Source: Stenotrophomonas maltophilia | GTDB lineage: Bacteria > Pseudomonadota > Gammaproteobacteria > Xanthomonadales > Xanthomonadaceae | NCBI RefSeq assembly: GCF_002799245.1 | Contig: NZ_NEQV01000001.1 | Location: 985,000 to 1,048,999, forward strand | Length of the DNA: 64,000 bases | Direction: 5' to 3' | Shown here: one piece after another, positions 25,201-33,728 of the stretch | Layout of the letters: each line of letters opens with the position of its first letter | Numbering within the stretch: position 1 is the first letter of the stretch | Notes under the pieces: generated by a model | The model's input: the letters and a program-made list of their open reading frames with translations, nothing else | Database searches by the model: none | Told to the model about the DNA's origin: nothing | Position numbers and translations under genes: made by a program

Positions 25201-26411
25201 CCGTTGGCCTGGAAACGCTTGGCGGTGGCATCGGCCACGGCGGCAACGCCCTTCAACTGGCCGACATTGACCGCGTCGGTATCTTCAGTGCCCGCAGCGA
25301 CGCTGGTGATCTGCCGGGTCAGCCCATACGCGGCGGCACCGACCGACACCGTATCAACACGGTCGGCCAGCGAGCCGGCGCCGAGCGCCACGCTGCCGGT
25401 GGCGACCGCCGCCGAATTGGAGCCCAGCGCGGTGCTGTATTCACCCACGGCGGTGCTGAACGCCCCCACCGCGATCGAGGCTTCGTTTGCGGCGGTAGCG
25501 CCGCGACCCAGTGCGGTACTGCCCGGGCCCATCGCCACGGCACCGCCACCCACGGCAGTGGCGCCATCGGCGGTTGCTTCGGACAACGCCCCCAGTGCAG
25601 TGGCTGCGCCATTTTCGCTGGCGGCATAGGCGCTGGCACCGACGGCGGTATCGCCGAGGCCAAACGCGGCCGCGCTCTGGCCAACCACCACGCTGGCATC
25701 ACCGATCGCCAAAGCACCCTGGCCGAACGCGCTGGCACCGATGCCAGCGGCAATCGCCTGAGTACCGATGGCGGTCGTGGCATTGGCCAACGACTGTGCA
25801 CCGGCGCCCACTGCAACCGCCCCCTGCCCGTCGATCTTCGCCGCGTCGCTGTCATCACCCGCGCCATCGGCCTTGAAATAGCGGTTTCCATCTGCGGCGA
25901 CATCCGCCAGCGCGGCCTGCGTGGCGCGCGCCTGCGCATCCAGCTGCGACTTGTTCACCGCGTCGGTGGCCTGGGTGCCTGCAGCAACGTTGGTGATCTG
26001 CCGTTCCTTGCCGGCATCGCCGACGGACACCGTGTTGGCGCGGGTGGCCTTGGAGCCGGCGCCCAGTGCCACGCTGTTGGCGGCAGTGGCGCTGCTGTTG
26101 CTGCCGATCGCCACCGCATTGCTGCCCTTGGCGCTGGCCGAGCCTTCGATCAGGCACTTTTCCAGCAGCTTGCCGCTGAATGCGACGCAGGTGGCGCTGC
26201 CGCCGATCTGCACCGACTGTGCAGCCGCGGAGCCGCTCATGCCCAATCCCAATACCAGGCCCAGTGCCACCGCCAACAGGGCGGGCGTGGCCTGTGTCGT
26301 ATCGCGGCGCTGGTCGACAACACCACCGCTGCTGTCGGAGGAGGCCAGTTCCGAGGCCACCACCAACTGACCCAATGCTTTGTTCCAGACCTTGCGATAA
26401 ATCCGATTCAT
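19224..26411 (-). CDS. Trimeric autotransporter adhesin (type Vc, YadA-like)
   Basis: Surface adhesin that trimerises and inserts its own C-terminal barrel into the outer membrane. The 2395-residue product begins with an extended signal peptide, M-N-R-I-Y-R-K-V-W-N-K-A-L-G-Q, and a hydrophobic core near residues 45-65. The passenger is made of YadA-type left-handed beta-roll repeats (S-V-A-L-G and A-x-G variants). About nine neck motifs of the form V-S-V-G...R-Q-I-T-N-V-A-A-G-T...T-D-A-V-N-x-x-Q-L interrupt it, near 25.98, 25.30, 24.34, 23.38, 22.41, 21.48, 20.80, 20.45 and 19.61 kb. A coiled-coil stretch precedes the last neck. The C-terminal ~70 residues form the YadA anchor, ending in G-V-G-A-G-F-G-W. 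The ATG at 26411 begins the signal region. Confidence 0.95.
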   Translation of the reverse strand: MNRIYRKVWNKALGQLVVASELASSDSSGGVVDQRRDTTQATPALLAVALGLVLGLGMSGSAAAQSVQIGGSATCVAFSGKLLEKCLIEGSASAKGSNAVAIGSNSSATAANSVALGAGSKATRANTVSVGDAGKERQITNVAAGTQATDAVNKSQLDAQARATQAALADVAADGNRYFKADGAGDDSDAAKIDGQGAVAVGAGAQSLANATTAIGTQAIAAGIGASAFGQGALAIGDASVVVGQSAAAFGLGDTAVGASAYAASENGAATALGALSEATADGATAVGGGAVAMGPGSTALGRGATAANEASIAVGAFSTAVGEYSTALGSNSAAVATGSVALGAGSLADRVDTVSVGAAAYGLTRQITSVAAGTEDTDAVNVGQLKGVAAVADATAKRFQANGSSNSDAGALAEGDEALAAGEAANAIGNGATAVGAGANAIAQNATAVGNNALASGQNSAAFGNNAQANGPGSVAVGGAAVDADGNPLITSGGVPVETGATSAGVGGTAVGASADAGGFAASAYGVGAYAAGAQSSAFGAVANAIGDYSTALGTQSNATGTSSVAIGGPADLIPGLGFFVQTQASGEAATAVGAGAIASGDRAVANGSLTEASGAESTAVGYFAYAPGENASAFGAQTWASGAQSTAVGYYATARGANSVALGANSEAVRANSVAVGSAGNERQITSVAAGSEATDAVNKAQLDAVASTADSTARFFQAQPEEGSDAGALAEGEGAVAAGSSSNAIGAGAVAHGAAASAIGDDAVAVGRNSNASGNGGVAIGGLGQAYDEYNQPIIGADGTAQQVGTTAVADATAVGSGAQATGAASSAFGNAAKASGDNSFAAGGKSRATGGYAVAVGDSAFASSDDSTAVGGYSWATASGASAFGSGAWATATNASAFGNAAWASGSGATSIGYNSWANGASSTAVGRGAFGYGDNSVALGFQALGNSLNSIAIGTNTVAGGESAIALGAGSNASANNAVALGAGSVANRARSVSVGSTGNERQVTNVAAGTQATDAVNKAQLDAVAGAAATTSRFFQASGNGDDVAGALVDGDNALAAGDAANAIGNGATALGSGANALASNAQALGFNALASAANASAVGANAQATGEYATAQGAESEASGEQSAAFGAASIASGAGSTASGALSDASGEEAVAVGYFSNASGSGSTAVGSESVASGTASAAFGIGAEATGGYSTAIGGYAQASAFNATAFGNFANASGSNSVALGGDSEASGAYSTATGQGSLATGTNSVAVGGSLFGVLATEASGNYSTAVGGGAWSGGINSTALGNAAESRAANSVALGADSIADRDNTVSVGGGGNTRQITNVADGTQGTDAVNRNQLDAVAAAAAKTSRQFQASGNADGETGALVEGDNALAAGDAANAIGNGATALGSGANALAANATAVGIDALATGNNAAALGSTAQATGEDSLALGSGASASELGASAVGARAQASGAYSTATGTESNASGTQALASGFRSAASADGTTAVGGYAEASGRLGTALGYGSAASGANTTAVGFGAAAAGAGAVAVGQSSEASGEESVAIGGSTFFGLIPSRASGTGAAAFGAGAWATEDYATAIGWNSWAAGGSATALGANATANGSNSVALGAGSKADRDNTVAVGKAGGERQVTHVAAGSEATDAVNKGQLDAVASVADKTSRQFQASGNADGEAGALVDGDNALAAGNAANAIGNGATALGSGANAMAVNATAVGVDALATGNNAAALGNNAQASGVDSVAVGSGASASELGASASGAGAQAKGAYSTASGAQATASGTQSQASGFRANASADGASALGSYAEASGRLGTAVGYGSKATGANATAVGVSANASAAGSIALGAGSVADRANTVSVGSASSDRQITRVAAGTERTDAVNRGQLDAVAATADGTARYVKATGAGTASASGSDASAIGSAASASGARSNALGANAMAIGNGALALGTSAGASGANSVALGAGSRALDANVVSVGGGNGTDGPATRRIVNVADGRIGAGSTDAVTGSQLNVTNQRVGAVETRVGDFDSRIATVETTAASAVGYDDASRDRLTLSGFQGTTIDNVGAGSIAAGSRQAINGGQLFQSLSDAASFLGGGASVGMQGVFVAPNYVIQGATYSNVGDALGALDRKVSEIDRRSAGGTRAGTSSLRAMSASLDDTSASLADATAAADAAPAAATAGNARVQGTPTVAAAGAGIPVGTPATGINAVAMGDGAVASGASSTAIGQGATATAANAVALGQGSVADRANTVSVGSEGNERQVTNVAAGTTATDAVNKGQLDRGMATANSYTDSRVKAVADSFDVFKGEIDGRLRHMDRRIDRQGAMSAAMLNMATSAAGIRTQNRVGVGIGFQGGESALSLGYQRAISDRATVTFGGAFSSDDSSVGVGAGFGW

Positions 26412-26850
26412 CGGTACGGCTCCTGATTGGACTGGTTTTGGGCAAAGCAACGCCACCGCCGGGCCTTCTGGCCCAACGTCCCCTGGGGGCGTTTATTCGC
26501 GTGATTTACTGCGGGGTATTGCCGAACGGCGCGCAGCGACAGAAAACCGAGCGCGTGCGCCGAGCGGTTACTGCGGAATGAATGGTTCTGAAACGGGGTT
26601 CAAGTGTTAACGGCAACTTTGCAGATCGTCAAGACTTTGACACGACAAATCCTATTGCCGTGAAGCAGTTCACCATTTCACGTGTTTATGAAAGTATTTT
26701 GTTAGATATGCGTGACGAAAGACTGGCGCATGAAAACCGATGTAACTAGCGGGCGCGACAGGGGTTTCACGCGCGCAAAGAAAAACCCGCCGGCAAAGCG
26801 GCGGGTTTCTCCATACGCGGTGGCATTGCGGCCTGCGCGGAACGATGCGA
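26412..26850. promoter_or_regulatory. Upstream region of the adhesin gene and 3' region of purL
   Basis: No gene is supported in these 439 bases; short frames here lack coding features. The stretch 26600-26720 is clearly more AT-rich than its surroundings and probably carries the adhesin promoter with a long leader. It contains an inverted repeat GTGAA-GCAG-TTCAC (26660-26673), a possible regulator site. The purL terminator lies at 26783-26808. Confidence 0.5.
26776..26808 (-). terminator. Rho-independent terminator of purL
   Basis: Arms 26783-26792 and 26799-26808 (AAACCCGCCG and CGGCGGGTTT) pair perfectly around a six-base loop. The minus strand continues into a T-rich run. It lies about 40 bases after the purL stop codon. 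Confidence 0.88.
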
Positions 26851-29800
26851 TCAGCCGCACCACACCCGTGCGTTGCGGAACATGCGCATCCACGGCGAAT
26901 CACCCTGCCATTCGGCCGGTGCCCAGCTCAGGTTGAGCGCGCGCGGGGTGCGTTCCGGGTGCGGCATCATGATGGTGACGCGGCCGTCGCTGCTGGTCAG
27001 GCCGGTGATGCCGTCCGGCGAACCGTTCGGGTTCAGCGGGTACTGGCTGGCGACCGCGCCACTGCCATCGATGTAGCGCAGCGAGACACGGGCGGCGGCC
27101 TGGTCGACCGCATTGTCGAACACGGCCTGCCCTTCACCATGCGCCACGGCCACCTGCAGGCGCGAGCCGGCCATGCCGCGCAGCAGTATCGACGGAGATT
27201 CCACCACTTCCAGCAGCGCGGTGCGGGCTTCGAACTGCTCGCTGGCGTTACGGCGGAACTGCGGCCAGTGCTCGGCACCCGGAATGATGTTCTTCAGCTG
27301 GCTCATCATCTGGCAGCCGTTGCACACGCCCAGCGCGAAGCTGTCTTCGCGCGCGAAGAACGCGGCGAAGGCATCACGCAGTGCGCTACGCTCCAGGATC
27401 GAGGTTGCCCAGCCACGGCCGGCACCGAGCACGTCGCCATAACTGAAGCCACCACAGGCCACCAGGCCGGTGAAATCCTGCAGGGCCACGCGGCCTTCGA
27501 TCAGGTCGCTCATGTGCACGTCGAAGGCGCGGAAGCCGGCACGTTCGAAGGCGTTGGCCATTTCGATCTGGCCGTTGACGCCCTGCTCGCGCAGTACCGC
27601 TACGCGCGGGCGCGCACCGGTGCTGATGAACGGCGCTGCCACGTCTTCGTTGAGGTCGAAGCTGAGCCTGGGCTTCAGGCCCGGTGCGTTGAAGGCACGG
27701 GCGACGTCACGCTCGGCATCGGCATTGGCCGGGTTGTCGCGGCGCTTCTGCATCGCGTGGGTGACCGACCACCAGGCGTCGAACAGCGCTTCCCAGCGCC
27801 ATTCGGCCAGGTTTTCGCCGGCCAGCGACACGCGCACCACCGGTGCGGTGGTCGGCTTGGCGATGCGCTGCGCGCATTCGGTCAGTGCATGGCGTTCGAC
27901 CAGGTCGGCAAACGCGGCACGGTCTTCACGCGCGATCTGCACCACTGCGCCCAGTTCTTCATTGAACAGGCTGCGGAACGGATCATCGCCCCAGGCATCG
28001 AGGGTGATGTCCAGGCCCAGCCGCGAGGTGAAGGCCATCTCGCACAGCGCGGCGAAGGCACCGCCGTCGCTGCGGTCGTGGTAGGCCAGCAGCAGGCCGG
28101 ACTGGCGCGCATCGCGGATCAGCTCGAAGAAGCCACGCAGGCGCTGCGGGTCATCCAGGTCCGGGGCGGCACCGGCGAAGGCCGGCAGGTCGCCGTGGTC
28201 GGCATGCACCTGGGCCAGGATCGAACCACCCAGGCGCTGCTTGCCGGCACCGAGGCCGATCAGCCACAGCTCGCTGTCCACGTCGCGATCGAGCAGCGGG
28301 GTCAGCTGCTGGCGCACGTCGGCGACCGGCGCGAACGCCGAGATCACCAGCGACACCGGCGACACGCTCTTGTGCGCTTCGCCCTGGTCGTGCCACTGCG
28401 CCTGCATCGACAGCGAGTCCTTGCCCACCGGGATGCTGATGTCCAGCTGCGGGCACAGTTGCATGCCCACCGCCTTCACCGCGTCGTACAGCAGCGCGTC
28501 TTCGCCCGGGTGGCCGGCCGCAGCCATCCAGTTCGCGGACAGCTTGATTTCATCCAGCGCATCGACCGGGGCCGCGCACAGGTTGGTCAGCGCTTCGCCT
28601 ACCGCCATGCGTGCCGAAGCAGCAGCATCGAGCAGGGCCAGCGGGGTGCGCTCGCCGATCGACATCGCTTCGCCGGCCACGCCATCGAAGTCGGCCAGGG
28701 TGATCGCCACGTCGGCCACCGGCAGCTGCCACGGGCCAACCATCTGTTCGCGCGCGGTCAGGCCGCCGACGCTGCGGTCACCGATGGTGACCAGGAAGTT
28801 CTTCGAGGCGACGGTCGGGTGCGCGAGCACGCGCAGGCCGGCTTCCTGCAGGTCCAGGCCACCGGTCTTCAGCGCCGGCCAGCGCGGTGCCGGCGGGTGC
28901 GCGGTGTCGCGGTGCATCTTCGGCGGCTTGCCGAACAGCACATCCATCGGCAGGTCGATCGGTGCATCGGCCGGGGTGTGGCCCGGCACGGCACCGTAGG
29001 CCACCACCAGGTGTTCCTCGGCGGTGGCCACGCCAACGGCAGCGAACGGGCAGCGCTCGCGCGCGCACAGCGCGGCGAACTCGGCCAGGCGCTCCTGGGC
29101 CACGCCCAGCACGTAGCGTTCCTGCGACTCGTTGCACCACAGCTGCATCGGCGACAGCGACGGATCATCGGTGGGCACCTTGCCCAGGTCGATGACACCG
29201 CCGACCTTGGAGTCGTGCAGCAGTTCGGGGATGGCATTGGACAGGCCACCGGCACCGACGTCGTGGAAGAACTTGATCGGATTGTCGGTACCCATCGCCA
29301 CGCAGCGGTCGATGACCTCCTGGCAGCGGCGCTCCATTTCCGGGTTGTCGCGCTGCACGCTGGCGAAGTCCAGATCCTCGGCGCTCTCGCCGGACGCCAC
29401 CGAACTGGCGGCACCTCCGCCCAGGCCGATCAGCATTGCCGGGCCACCCAGCACGATGACCGCGTCACCGGCCTGCAGCTGGATCTTGTCGACCTGCACG
29501 CGATCGATCGCACCGAGGCCACCGGCCAGCATGATCGGCTTGTCGTAGGCACGCACCAGATCGGCGCCTTCAGGCAGCTCGAAGCTGCGGAAGTAGCCGA
29601 GCAGGTTCGGGCGGCCGAATTCGTTGTTGAACGCAGCACCGCCGAGCGGGCCGTCGGTCATGATTTCCAGCGCCGGTGCCATGCGCGGGTTCAGCGCGCG
29701 CGGCGCTTCCCACGGCTGCGGCAGCTCGGGAATGCGCAGGTGCGAGACCGAGAAACCGGACAGGCCCGCCTTCGGCTTGCCACCGCGGCCGGTCGCGCCT

Positions 29801-30735
29801 TCGTCGCGGATCTCGCCACCGTTGCCGGTCGACGCGCCGGGGAACGGCGCGATCGCGGTCGGGTGGTTGTGCGTTTCCACCTTGATCTGGAAGGCGCTGG
29901 GTACCTGCGGCTCGCGGCGGTATTCGCCACTGGCCGGGTCCGGGCGATAGCGCGACGCCGGATGACCTTCGATCACCGCGGCGTTGTCGCTGTACGCGCT
30001 GAGCGTGTGCTGCGGGGTCTGCTGGTGGGTGTTCTTGATCATCCGGAACAGCGAGCGGTCCTGCTCCTGGCCGTCGATGGTCCAGCTGGCGTTGAAGATC
30101 TTGTGGCGGCAGTGCTCGGAATTGGCCTGCGCGAACATCATCAGTTCCACGTCGGACGGCGCGCGGCCCAGCGCGGTGAAGCGTTCGCGCAGGTAGTCGA
30201 TCTCGTCCTGGGCCATGGCCAGGCCGAGGCGCTGGTTGGCGGCCTCCAGCTGGTCCACCGGGACGCGTTCCAGTTCGCCACGGGCCGGCGCCGAGAACAG
30301 CGCCTGACCCTGTTCCACGGTCTCCAGCACCGACTGCGTCATCGGGTCGTGCAGCGCCTTCACCAGCGCCTGCTGGGCGGCGGCATCGGCCGGCCAGCCC
30401 TGCACGTCGATGCGCAGGCCACGCTCGACCCGGCTCACCGGCTGCCCGGCACCGCGGACCAGCTCGGTGGCCTTGCTCGACCACGGCGACAGCGTGCCCA
30501 GGCGCGGCACCACGATGCGGCTGACCGCGCCTTCGGCCACGGCTTCGGCCTGCGGCGCAGCTTCGAGGATGCGGCACAGCGTGGCCAAGTCGGGGGAGGC
30601 GCTGCCTTCGGGCTGCACGAAGTAGACGTGCCAGGCACCGCTGATGCGCAGGGAGGGAGCGATGGACTGCAGGCGGGATTCAAGACGTTCGCGGCGGAAC
30701 GGCGACAGGGCGGGCGCGCCCTCGAGGACCATCAT
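26851..30735 (-). CDS. purL: Phosphoribosylformylglycinamidine synthase
   Basis: Converts FGAR, glutamine and ATP to FGAM in purine synthesis. The 1294-residue product is the single-chain form of proteobacteria. It has an N-terminal PurS-like region, two AIRS-type ATP-binding halves (S-E-H-C-R-H-K near 210, K-V-E-T-H-N-H-P near 285 and G-x-G-G-G-A-A-S-S near 435), and a C-terminal class I glutamine amidotransferase domain with L-G-V-C-N-G-C-Q (Cys near 1137) and a terminal H-P-E-R. An open frame extends upstream, but homology starts at the double ATG at 30735. It is transcribed alone, divergently from the chitinase gene, with a repeat-rich upstream region. Confidence 0.97.
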   Translation of the reverse strand: MMVLEGAPALSPFRRERLESRLQSIAPSLRISGAWHVYFVQPEGSASPDLATLCRILEAAPQAEAVAEGAVSRIVVPRLGTLSPWSSKATELVRGAGQPVSRVERGLRIDVQGWPADAAAQQALVKALHDPMTQSVLETVEQGQALFSAPARGELERVPVDQLEAANQRLGLAMAQDEIDYLRERFTALGRAPSDVELMMFAQANSEHCRHKIFNASWTIDGQEQDRSLFRMIKNTHQQTPQHTLSAYSDNAAVIEGHPASRYRPDPASGEYRREPQVPSAFQIKVETHNHPTAIAPFPGASTGNGGEIRDEGATGRGGKPKAGLSGFSVSHLRIPELPQPWEAPRALNPRMAPALEIMTDGPLGGAAFNNEFGRPNLLGYFRSFELPEGADLVRAYDKPIMLAGGLGAIDRVQVDKIQLQAGDAVIVLGGPAMLIGLGGGAASSVASGESAEDLDFASVQRDNPEMERRCQEVIDRCVAMGTDNPIKFFHDVGAGGLSNAIPELLHDSKVGGVIDLGKVPTDDPSLSPMQLWCNESQERYVLGVAQERLAEFAALCARERCPFAAVGVATAEEHLVVAYGAVPGHTPADAPIDLPMDVLFGKPPKMHRDTAHPPAPRWPALKTGGLDLQEAGLRVLAHPTVASKNFLVTIGDRSVGGLTAREQMVGPWQLPVADVAITLADFDGVAGEAMSIGERTPLALLDAAASARMAVGEALTNLCAAPVDALDEIKLSANWMAAAGHPGEDALLYDAVKAVGMQLCPQLDISIPVGKDSLSMQAQWHDQGEAHKSVSPVSLVISAFAPVADVRQQLTPLLDRDVDSELWLIGLGAGKQRLGGSILAQVHADHGDLPAFAGAAPDLDDPQRLRGFFELIRDARQSGLLLAYHDRSDGGAFAALCEMAFTSRLGLDITLDAWGDDPFRSLFNEELGAVVQIAREDRAAFADLVERHALTECAQRIAKPTTAPVVRVSLAGENLAEWRWEALFDAWWSVTHAMQKRRDNPANADAERDVARAFNAPGLKPRLSFDLNEDVAAPFISTGARPRVAVLREQGVNGQIEMANAFERAGFRAFDVHMSDLIEGRVALQDFTGLVACGGFSYGDVLGAGRGWATSILERSALRDAFAAFFAREDSFALGVCNGCQMMSQLKNIIPGAEHWPQFRRNASEQFEARTALLEVVESPSILLRGMAGSRLQVAVAHGEGQAVFDNAVDQAAARVSLRYIDGSGAVASQYPLNPNGSPDGITGLTSSDGRVTIMMPHPERTPRALNLSWAPAEWQGDSPWMRMFRNARVWCG

Positions 30736-30822
30736 GTCCGGGGAACCGTAGTTGGGAAACGGGCCCGACATTGTACCGGAAGCGGGGGAAGGGCTTTGGC
30801 CGGGCGGCGCCCGGCACCCGCG

Positions 30823-30845
30823 GTAGTGCCGGCCGCTGGCCGGCA
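30823..30845 (+). repeat. SMAG (REP-like) repeat
   Basis: A GTAG head is followed by arms TGCCGGCC and GGCCGGCA around GCT. An identical element is at 44807-44829, and a close minus-strand relative is at 63747-63772. Confidence 0.88.
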
Positions 30846-30884
30846 ACCCCAAAGGCCAAAGCAACAGCAGGCAATACGTGAGCT

Positions 30885-30988
30885 GGCGGGGCGGTGGGGG
30901 CCAGCAGGACACGCCGTAAACCCATCCCTGGGGGCTCGATGGCGCCATCCATGGCGCCAACGGTCCTGCCAGCCCCCACCACCCCGCC
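30885..30988. repeat. Long inverted repeat, imperfect 25-bp arms
   Basis: Arms 30885-30909 and 30964-30988 pair with about three mismatches. The loop contains ACGCCGTAAACCCATCCCTG and an inner hairpin TGGCGCC/GGCGCCA (30940-30959). The loop is nearly identical to that of the hairpin at 47156-47259, so the two are copies of one element. Confidence 0.85.
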
Positions 30989-31022
30989 TCCGACAGATCT
31001 CCGCCATCTGCCGGAACTGCAC

Positions 31023-31062
31023 GGGGTCGGATCCCGTTGCTTCGCAACGGGCTCTGACCCTG
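31023..31062. repeat. GGGTCGGATCC-type hairpin with TTCG loop
   Basis: Outer and inner arms around a central TTCG loop form a hairpin related to the GGGGTCAGATCC family at 6116, 47335 and 55048, here with several substitutions. Confidence 0.7.
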
Positions 31063-31088
31063 GATTTGTTGCGATATCTGATGGATCC

Positions 31089-31152
31089 ATCCACGCATGG
31101 CGTGGATCTACTGTCGGTCCCGAGAACGGGTAGATCCACGCCATGCGTGGAT
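31089..31152. repeat. Inverted pair of SMAG repeats
   Basis: A minus copy (31089-31111) and a plus copy (31130-31152) both use ATCCACGC/GCGTGGAT arms. Their GTAG heads face each other across 18 bases. Paired REP-type palindromes of this kind form larger cruciform-capable units. The same arm sequence is at 47284-47306. Confidence 0.85.
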
Positions 31153-31228
31153 GGGAGCGAAGCGACCGGCTTTTGCTTTTGATTTTTTGTTCTGTCTTCC
31201 GTGGCTGGCCGCGCAGGAACCTGTCCGT

Positions 31229-31332
31229 GGCCGGGTGGGTGGGCTGCGCAGGGGCGTAAGCGCCATGGATGGCGCGCCCGAGCCTACAGGGACGTATTCA
31301 CGGCGTCCCCTGCGCAGCCCACCCACCCGGCC
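31229..31332. repeat. Long inverted repeat with 26-bp perfect arms
   Basis: Arms 31229-31254 and 31307-31332 pair perfectly over 26 bases. The loop of 52 bases carries a GCGCC-ATGGAT-GGCGC inner hairpin and a CACGGCGTCC segment shared with other members of the family. Confidence 0.85.
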
Positions 31333-31469
31333 AACCTCCAGAAACCCGCTGTTCGCGTAAAGCCCCAGCCACGAGGGGCTCCGCCGCTGGCCGCCGACCG
31401 CGCGCAGCGTCGCCCTCCGCCCGAATCCCGGAACCATGCGCTTGCTCACGGATTGACCACGCGATTGAT

Positions 31470-31481
31470 GACAACGTTGTC
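31470..31481. promoter_or_regulatory. LacI-family (NagR-like) operator candidate upstream of chiA
   Basis: GACAACGTTGTC is a perfect 12-bp palindrome with a central CG, the usual LacI-family architecture. Including flanks it fits 14 of 18 positions of the NagR consensus I recall from Shewanella and relatives, AATGACARCGYTGTCATT. A TTGACC motif lies ten bases upstream (31454-31459), so the site may overlap a promoter. It is about 140 bases before the chitinase start. Confidence 0.5.
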
Positions 31482-31619
31482 CCAACCTGGCGCCGGACTC
31501 TCTCCCCGGCCTCCCAGGTACCCCGTCCGCCCCCTCCGTCGCCTTCCCGGGCGACGCCCGGACCTGCGTCACGCGCGGCGCCATCGGGGCCCGCGCGCCC
31601 TTTGATCGGAGACTTACCC

Positions 31620-33719
31620 ATGTACGACCCGATTGTGCGCAGTGCCGAACGTTCGACCCGAAGCTGTCGTCCCCGCCGCCTGGCCTGGCTGCTTGCCCTG
31701 GCCGCCGGCGCCGCCACCCTGCCCGGCCTGGCGCAGGCCGCCAGCTGTGCCGGCGTGGCCCAGTGGGACCAGGCCAAGATCTACCGGGCCGGCGATACCC
31801 TGCAGAAAGGAGGCGTCCTCTATCGGGCGAACCAGGACATCTGGAACGCGCCGCCGGACCATCCGGCCGGTGCGCCCTACTACACCAACCTCGGCGCCTG
31901 TGATGGCGGCGGCGCCAACCAGCCGCCAGTGGTCAGCCTGACCTCGCCGGCCAACGGCGCCACCTTCAGCGCCGGCAGCACGATCAACGTGACCGCCACC
32001 GCCAGTGATCCGGACGGCAGCGTCGCCAAGGTCGAATTCTTCCGCGATGGCAGCACGCTCGGCGTGGCCACCAGTGCGCCCTATGCGGCCAGCTGGGCCA
32101 ATGCCAGCGCCGGCAGCCACACCCTGCGCGCGGTGGCCACCGACAACAACAACGCCACCACCAGCACCCCGACCATCACCATCACCGTCAACGCCGCCGG
32201 TGGCGATACCACCGCACCGAGCGTACCGGGTGGGCTGGCGGCCGGAACGCGTACCGCCAACAGCATCGCGCTCAGCTGGAGTCCCTCCACCGACAACACC
32301 GGTGGCAGCGGCATGGCCGGCTATGACGTGTACCGCAACGGCAGCCTGGTCGGTTCGCCGTCCAGTGCCAGCTATGTGGATGGCGGGCTGACCGCGTCGA
32401 CCACCTACCGCTACCGCGTACGGGCCCGCGACAACGCCGGCAATGCGTCAGCGCAGGGCACCGAGATCAGCGCCACCACGCTGGCCGGTGACGGTGGCAC
32501 CACCGGCAAGCGGGTCATCGGTTACTTCACCCAGTGGGGCATCTACGGGCGCAACTACCGGGTCAAGAACATCGACAGCAGCGGCTCCGCCGCACGCCTG
32601 ACCCACATCAACTACGCCTTCGGCAACGTGCGCAACAACCGCTGCGAAGTGGGCATCACCCAGCCATCGGATCCGAACAGCGGTGCCGGTGGCGATGCCT
32701 TCGCCGACTACACCAAGGCCTTCAGTGCCGCCGAGAGTGTCAGCGGCAGCGCCGATACCTGGGACCAGCCGCTGCGCGGCAACTGGAACCAGCTCAAGCA
32801 ACTCAAGGCCAAGTACCCGGGCATGAAGGTGCTGATCTCGCTGGGTGGCTGGACCTGGTCGCGCGGCTTCTCCAGCGCGGCGCGCCCGGAAAACCGCCAG
32901 GCCTTCGTCGCCTCGTGCATCGACGCCTACATCAAGGGCAACCTGCCGGTGACCGACGGTGCCGGTGGCGCCGGTGCCGCGCTGGGCGTATTCGACGGCA
33001 TCGACATCGACTGGGAATACCCGGTGGCCTGCGGCATCGAATGCGGCAAGCCGGAAGACAACGCCAACTTCACCGCGCTGATGGCCGAGTTCCGCCGCCA
33101 GCTCGATGCGGTGCGTCCGGGCCTGTTGCTGACGGTGGCGGTGGGTGCCGGCATCGACAAGATCCGCGTCACCGATCCGGCCGCGTACCACCCGTACCTG
33201 GACTACATCAACGTGATGACCTACGACTTCCACGGCGCGTGGGATGCGAAGACCAATCACCAGTCGGCGCTGTTCGATTCGCCGAATGATCCGTCCACCG
33301 GCGACCAGAAGCTGTACAACAGCAACGATGCCATCGAGGCCTTCATCAGCCGTGGCGTGCCCGCCGCCAAGCTCAACCTGGGCATCGGCTATTACGGGCG
33401 TGGCTGGACCGGCGTGGCCAATGCCAACAACGGCCTGTACCAGACCGCCAGCGGCGCCGCTCCGGGCACGTATGAAGCCGGCATCGAGGACTGGAAGGTG
33501 CTGAAGAACCTGGCGTGGCCGGGCTATACCGACAACACCGCCGGTGCCACCTGGATCTACAACGGCAGCACGCTGTGGAGCTTCGACACGCCGGCCAACA
33601 TCACCCGCAAGATGGGTTACGTGAAGACCCAGGGCCTGGGCGGCGCGTTCGTCTGGGAGTTCAGCGGTGACGATGCGCAGGGCACGCTGACCAAGGCGGT
33701 CAGTGATGGCCTGAAGTAA
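31620..33719 (+). CDS. chiA: Extracellular chitinase A (GH18) with chitin-binding and FnIII domains
   Basis: Hydrolyses chitin outside the cell and is probably exported by Xps. The 699-residue precursor has a long signal peptide ending near AQA (residue 40). A CBM5/12-type chitin-binding domain follows (residues 43-94, with W-D, Y-R-A-G-D and W-N). Then come a bacterial Ig-like domain (about 101-192), a fibronectin III domain (about 197-288) and a GH18 barrel (about 297-699). The catalytic motif D-G-I-D-I-D-W-E is at 459-466, with Glu466 as acid. The start at 31620 has GGAGA upstream and gives a proper signal peptide. Domain order and length match the described S. maltophilia ChiA. Confidence 0.96.
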   Translation: MYDPIVRSAERSTRSCRPRRLAWLLALAAGAATLPGLAQAASCAGVAQWDQAKIYRAGDTLQKGGVLYRANQDIWNAPPDHPAGAPYYTNLGACDGGGANQPPVVSLTSPANGATFSAGSTINVTATASDPDGSVAKVEFFRDGSTLGVATSAPYAASWANASAGSHTLRAVATDNNNATTSTPTITITVNAAGGDTTAPSVPGGLAAGTRTANSIALSWSPSTDNTGGSGMAGYDVYRNGSLVGSPSSASYVDGGLTASTTYRYRVRARDNAGNASAQGTEISATTLAGDGGTTGKRVIGYFTQWGIYGRNYRVKNIDSSGSAARLTHINYAFGNVRNNRCEVGITQPSDPNSGAGGDAFADYTKAFSAAESVSGSADTWDQPLRGNWNQLKQLKAKYPGMKVLISLGGWTWSRGFSSAARPENRQAFVASCIDAYIKGNLPVTDGAGGAGAALGVFDGIDIDWEYPVACGIECGKPEDNANFTALMAEFRRQLDAVRPGLLLTVAVGAGIDKIRVTDPAAYHPYLDYINVMTYDFHGAWDAKTNHQSALFDSPNDPSTGDQKLYNSNDAIEAFISRGVPAAKLNLGIGYYGRGWTGVANANNGLYQTASGAAPGTYEAGIEDWKVLKNLAWPGYTDNTAGATWIYNGSTLWSFDTPANITRKMGYVKTQGLGGAFVWEFSGDDAQGTLTKAVSDGLK

Positions 33720-33728
33720 GGAGAAAAA

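Larger units (their letters stand above)
30736..31619. other. Composite repeat-rich intergenic module, copy 2, plus purL/chiA control region
   Basis: No gene is supported in these 884 bases. The purL side holds a SMAG repeat (30823-30845), an AACAGC micro-repeat (about 30862), a long hairpin (30885-30988), a block CCGACAGATCTCCGCCATCT shared in part with copy 1, a hairpin with TTCG loop (31023-31062), an inverted SMAG pair (31089-31152) and a second long hairpin (31229-31332). The chiA side (31343-31619) has no repeats; it carries a 12-bp palindrome (31470-31481) and presumably the chiA promoter. Confidence 0.75.

Noticed and set aside
26845..31182. A 1445-codon open frame antisense to purL and its upstream repeats
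   Set aside because: It covers a highly conserved enzyme on the other strand and is rich in His, Arg, Gln and Val as expected for antisense high-GC frames; no domain is recognisable.
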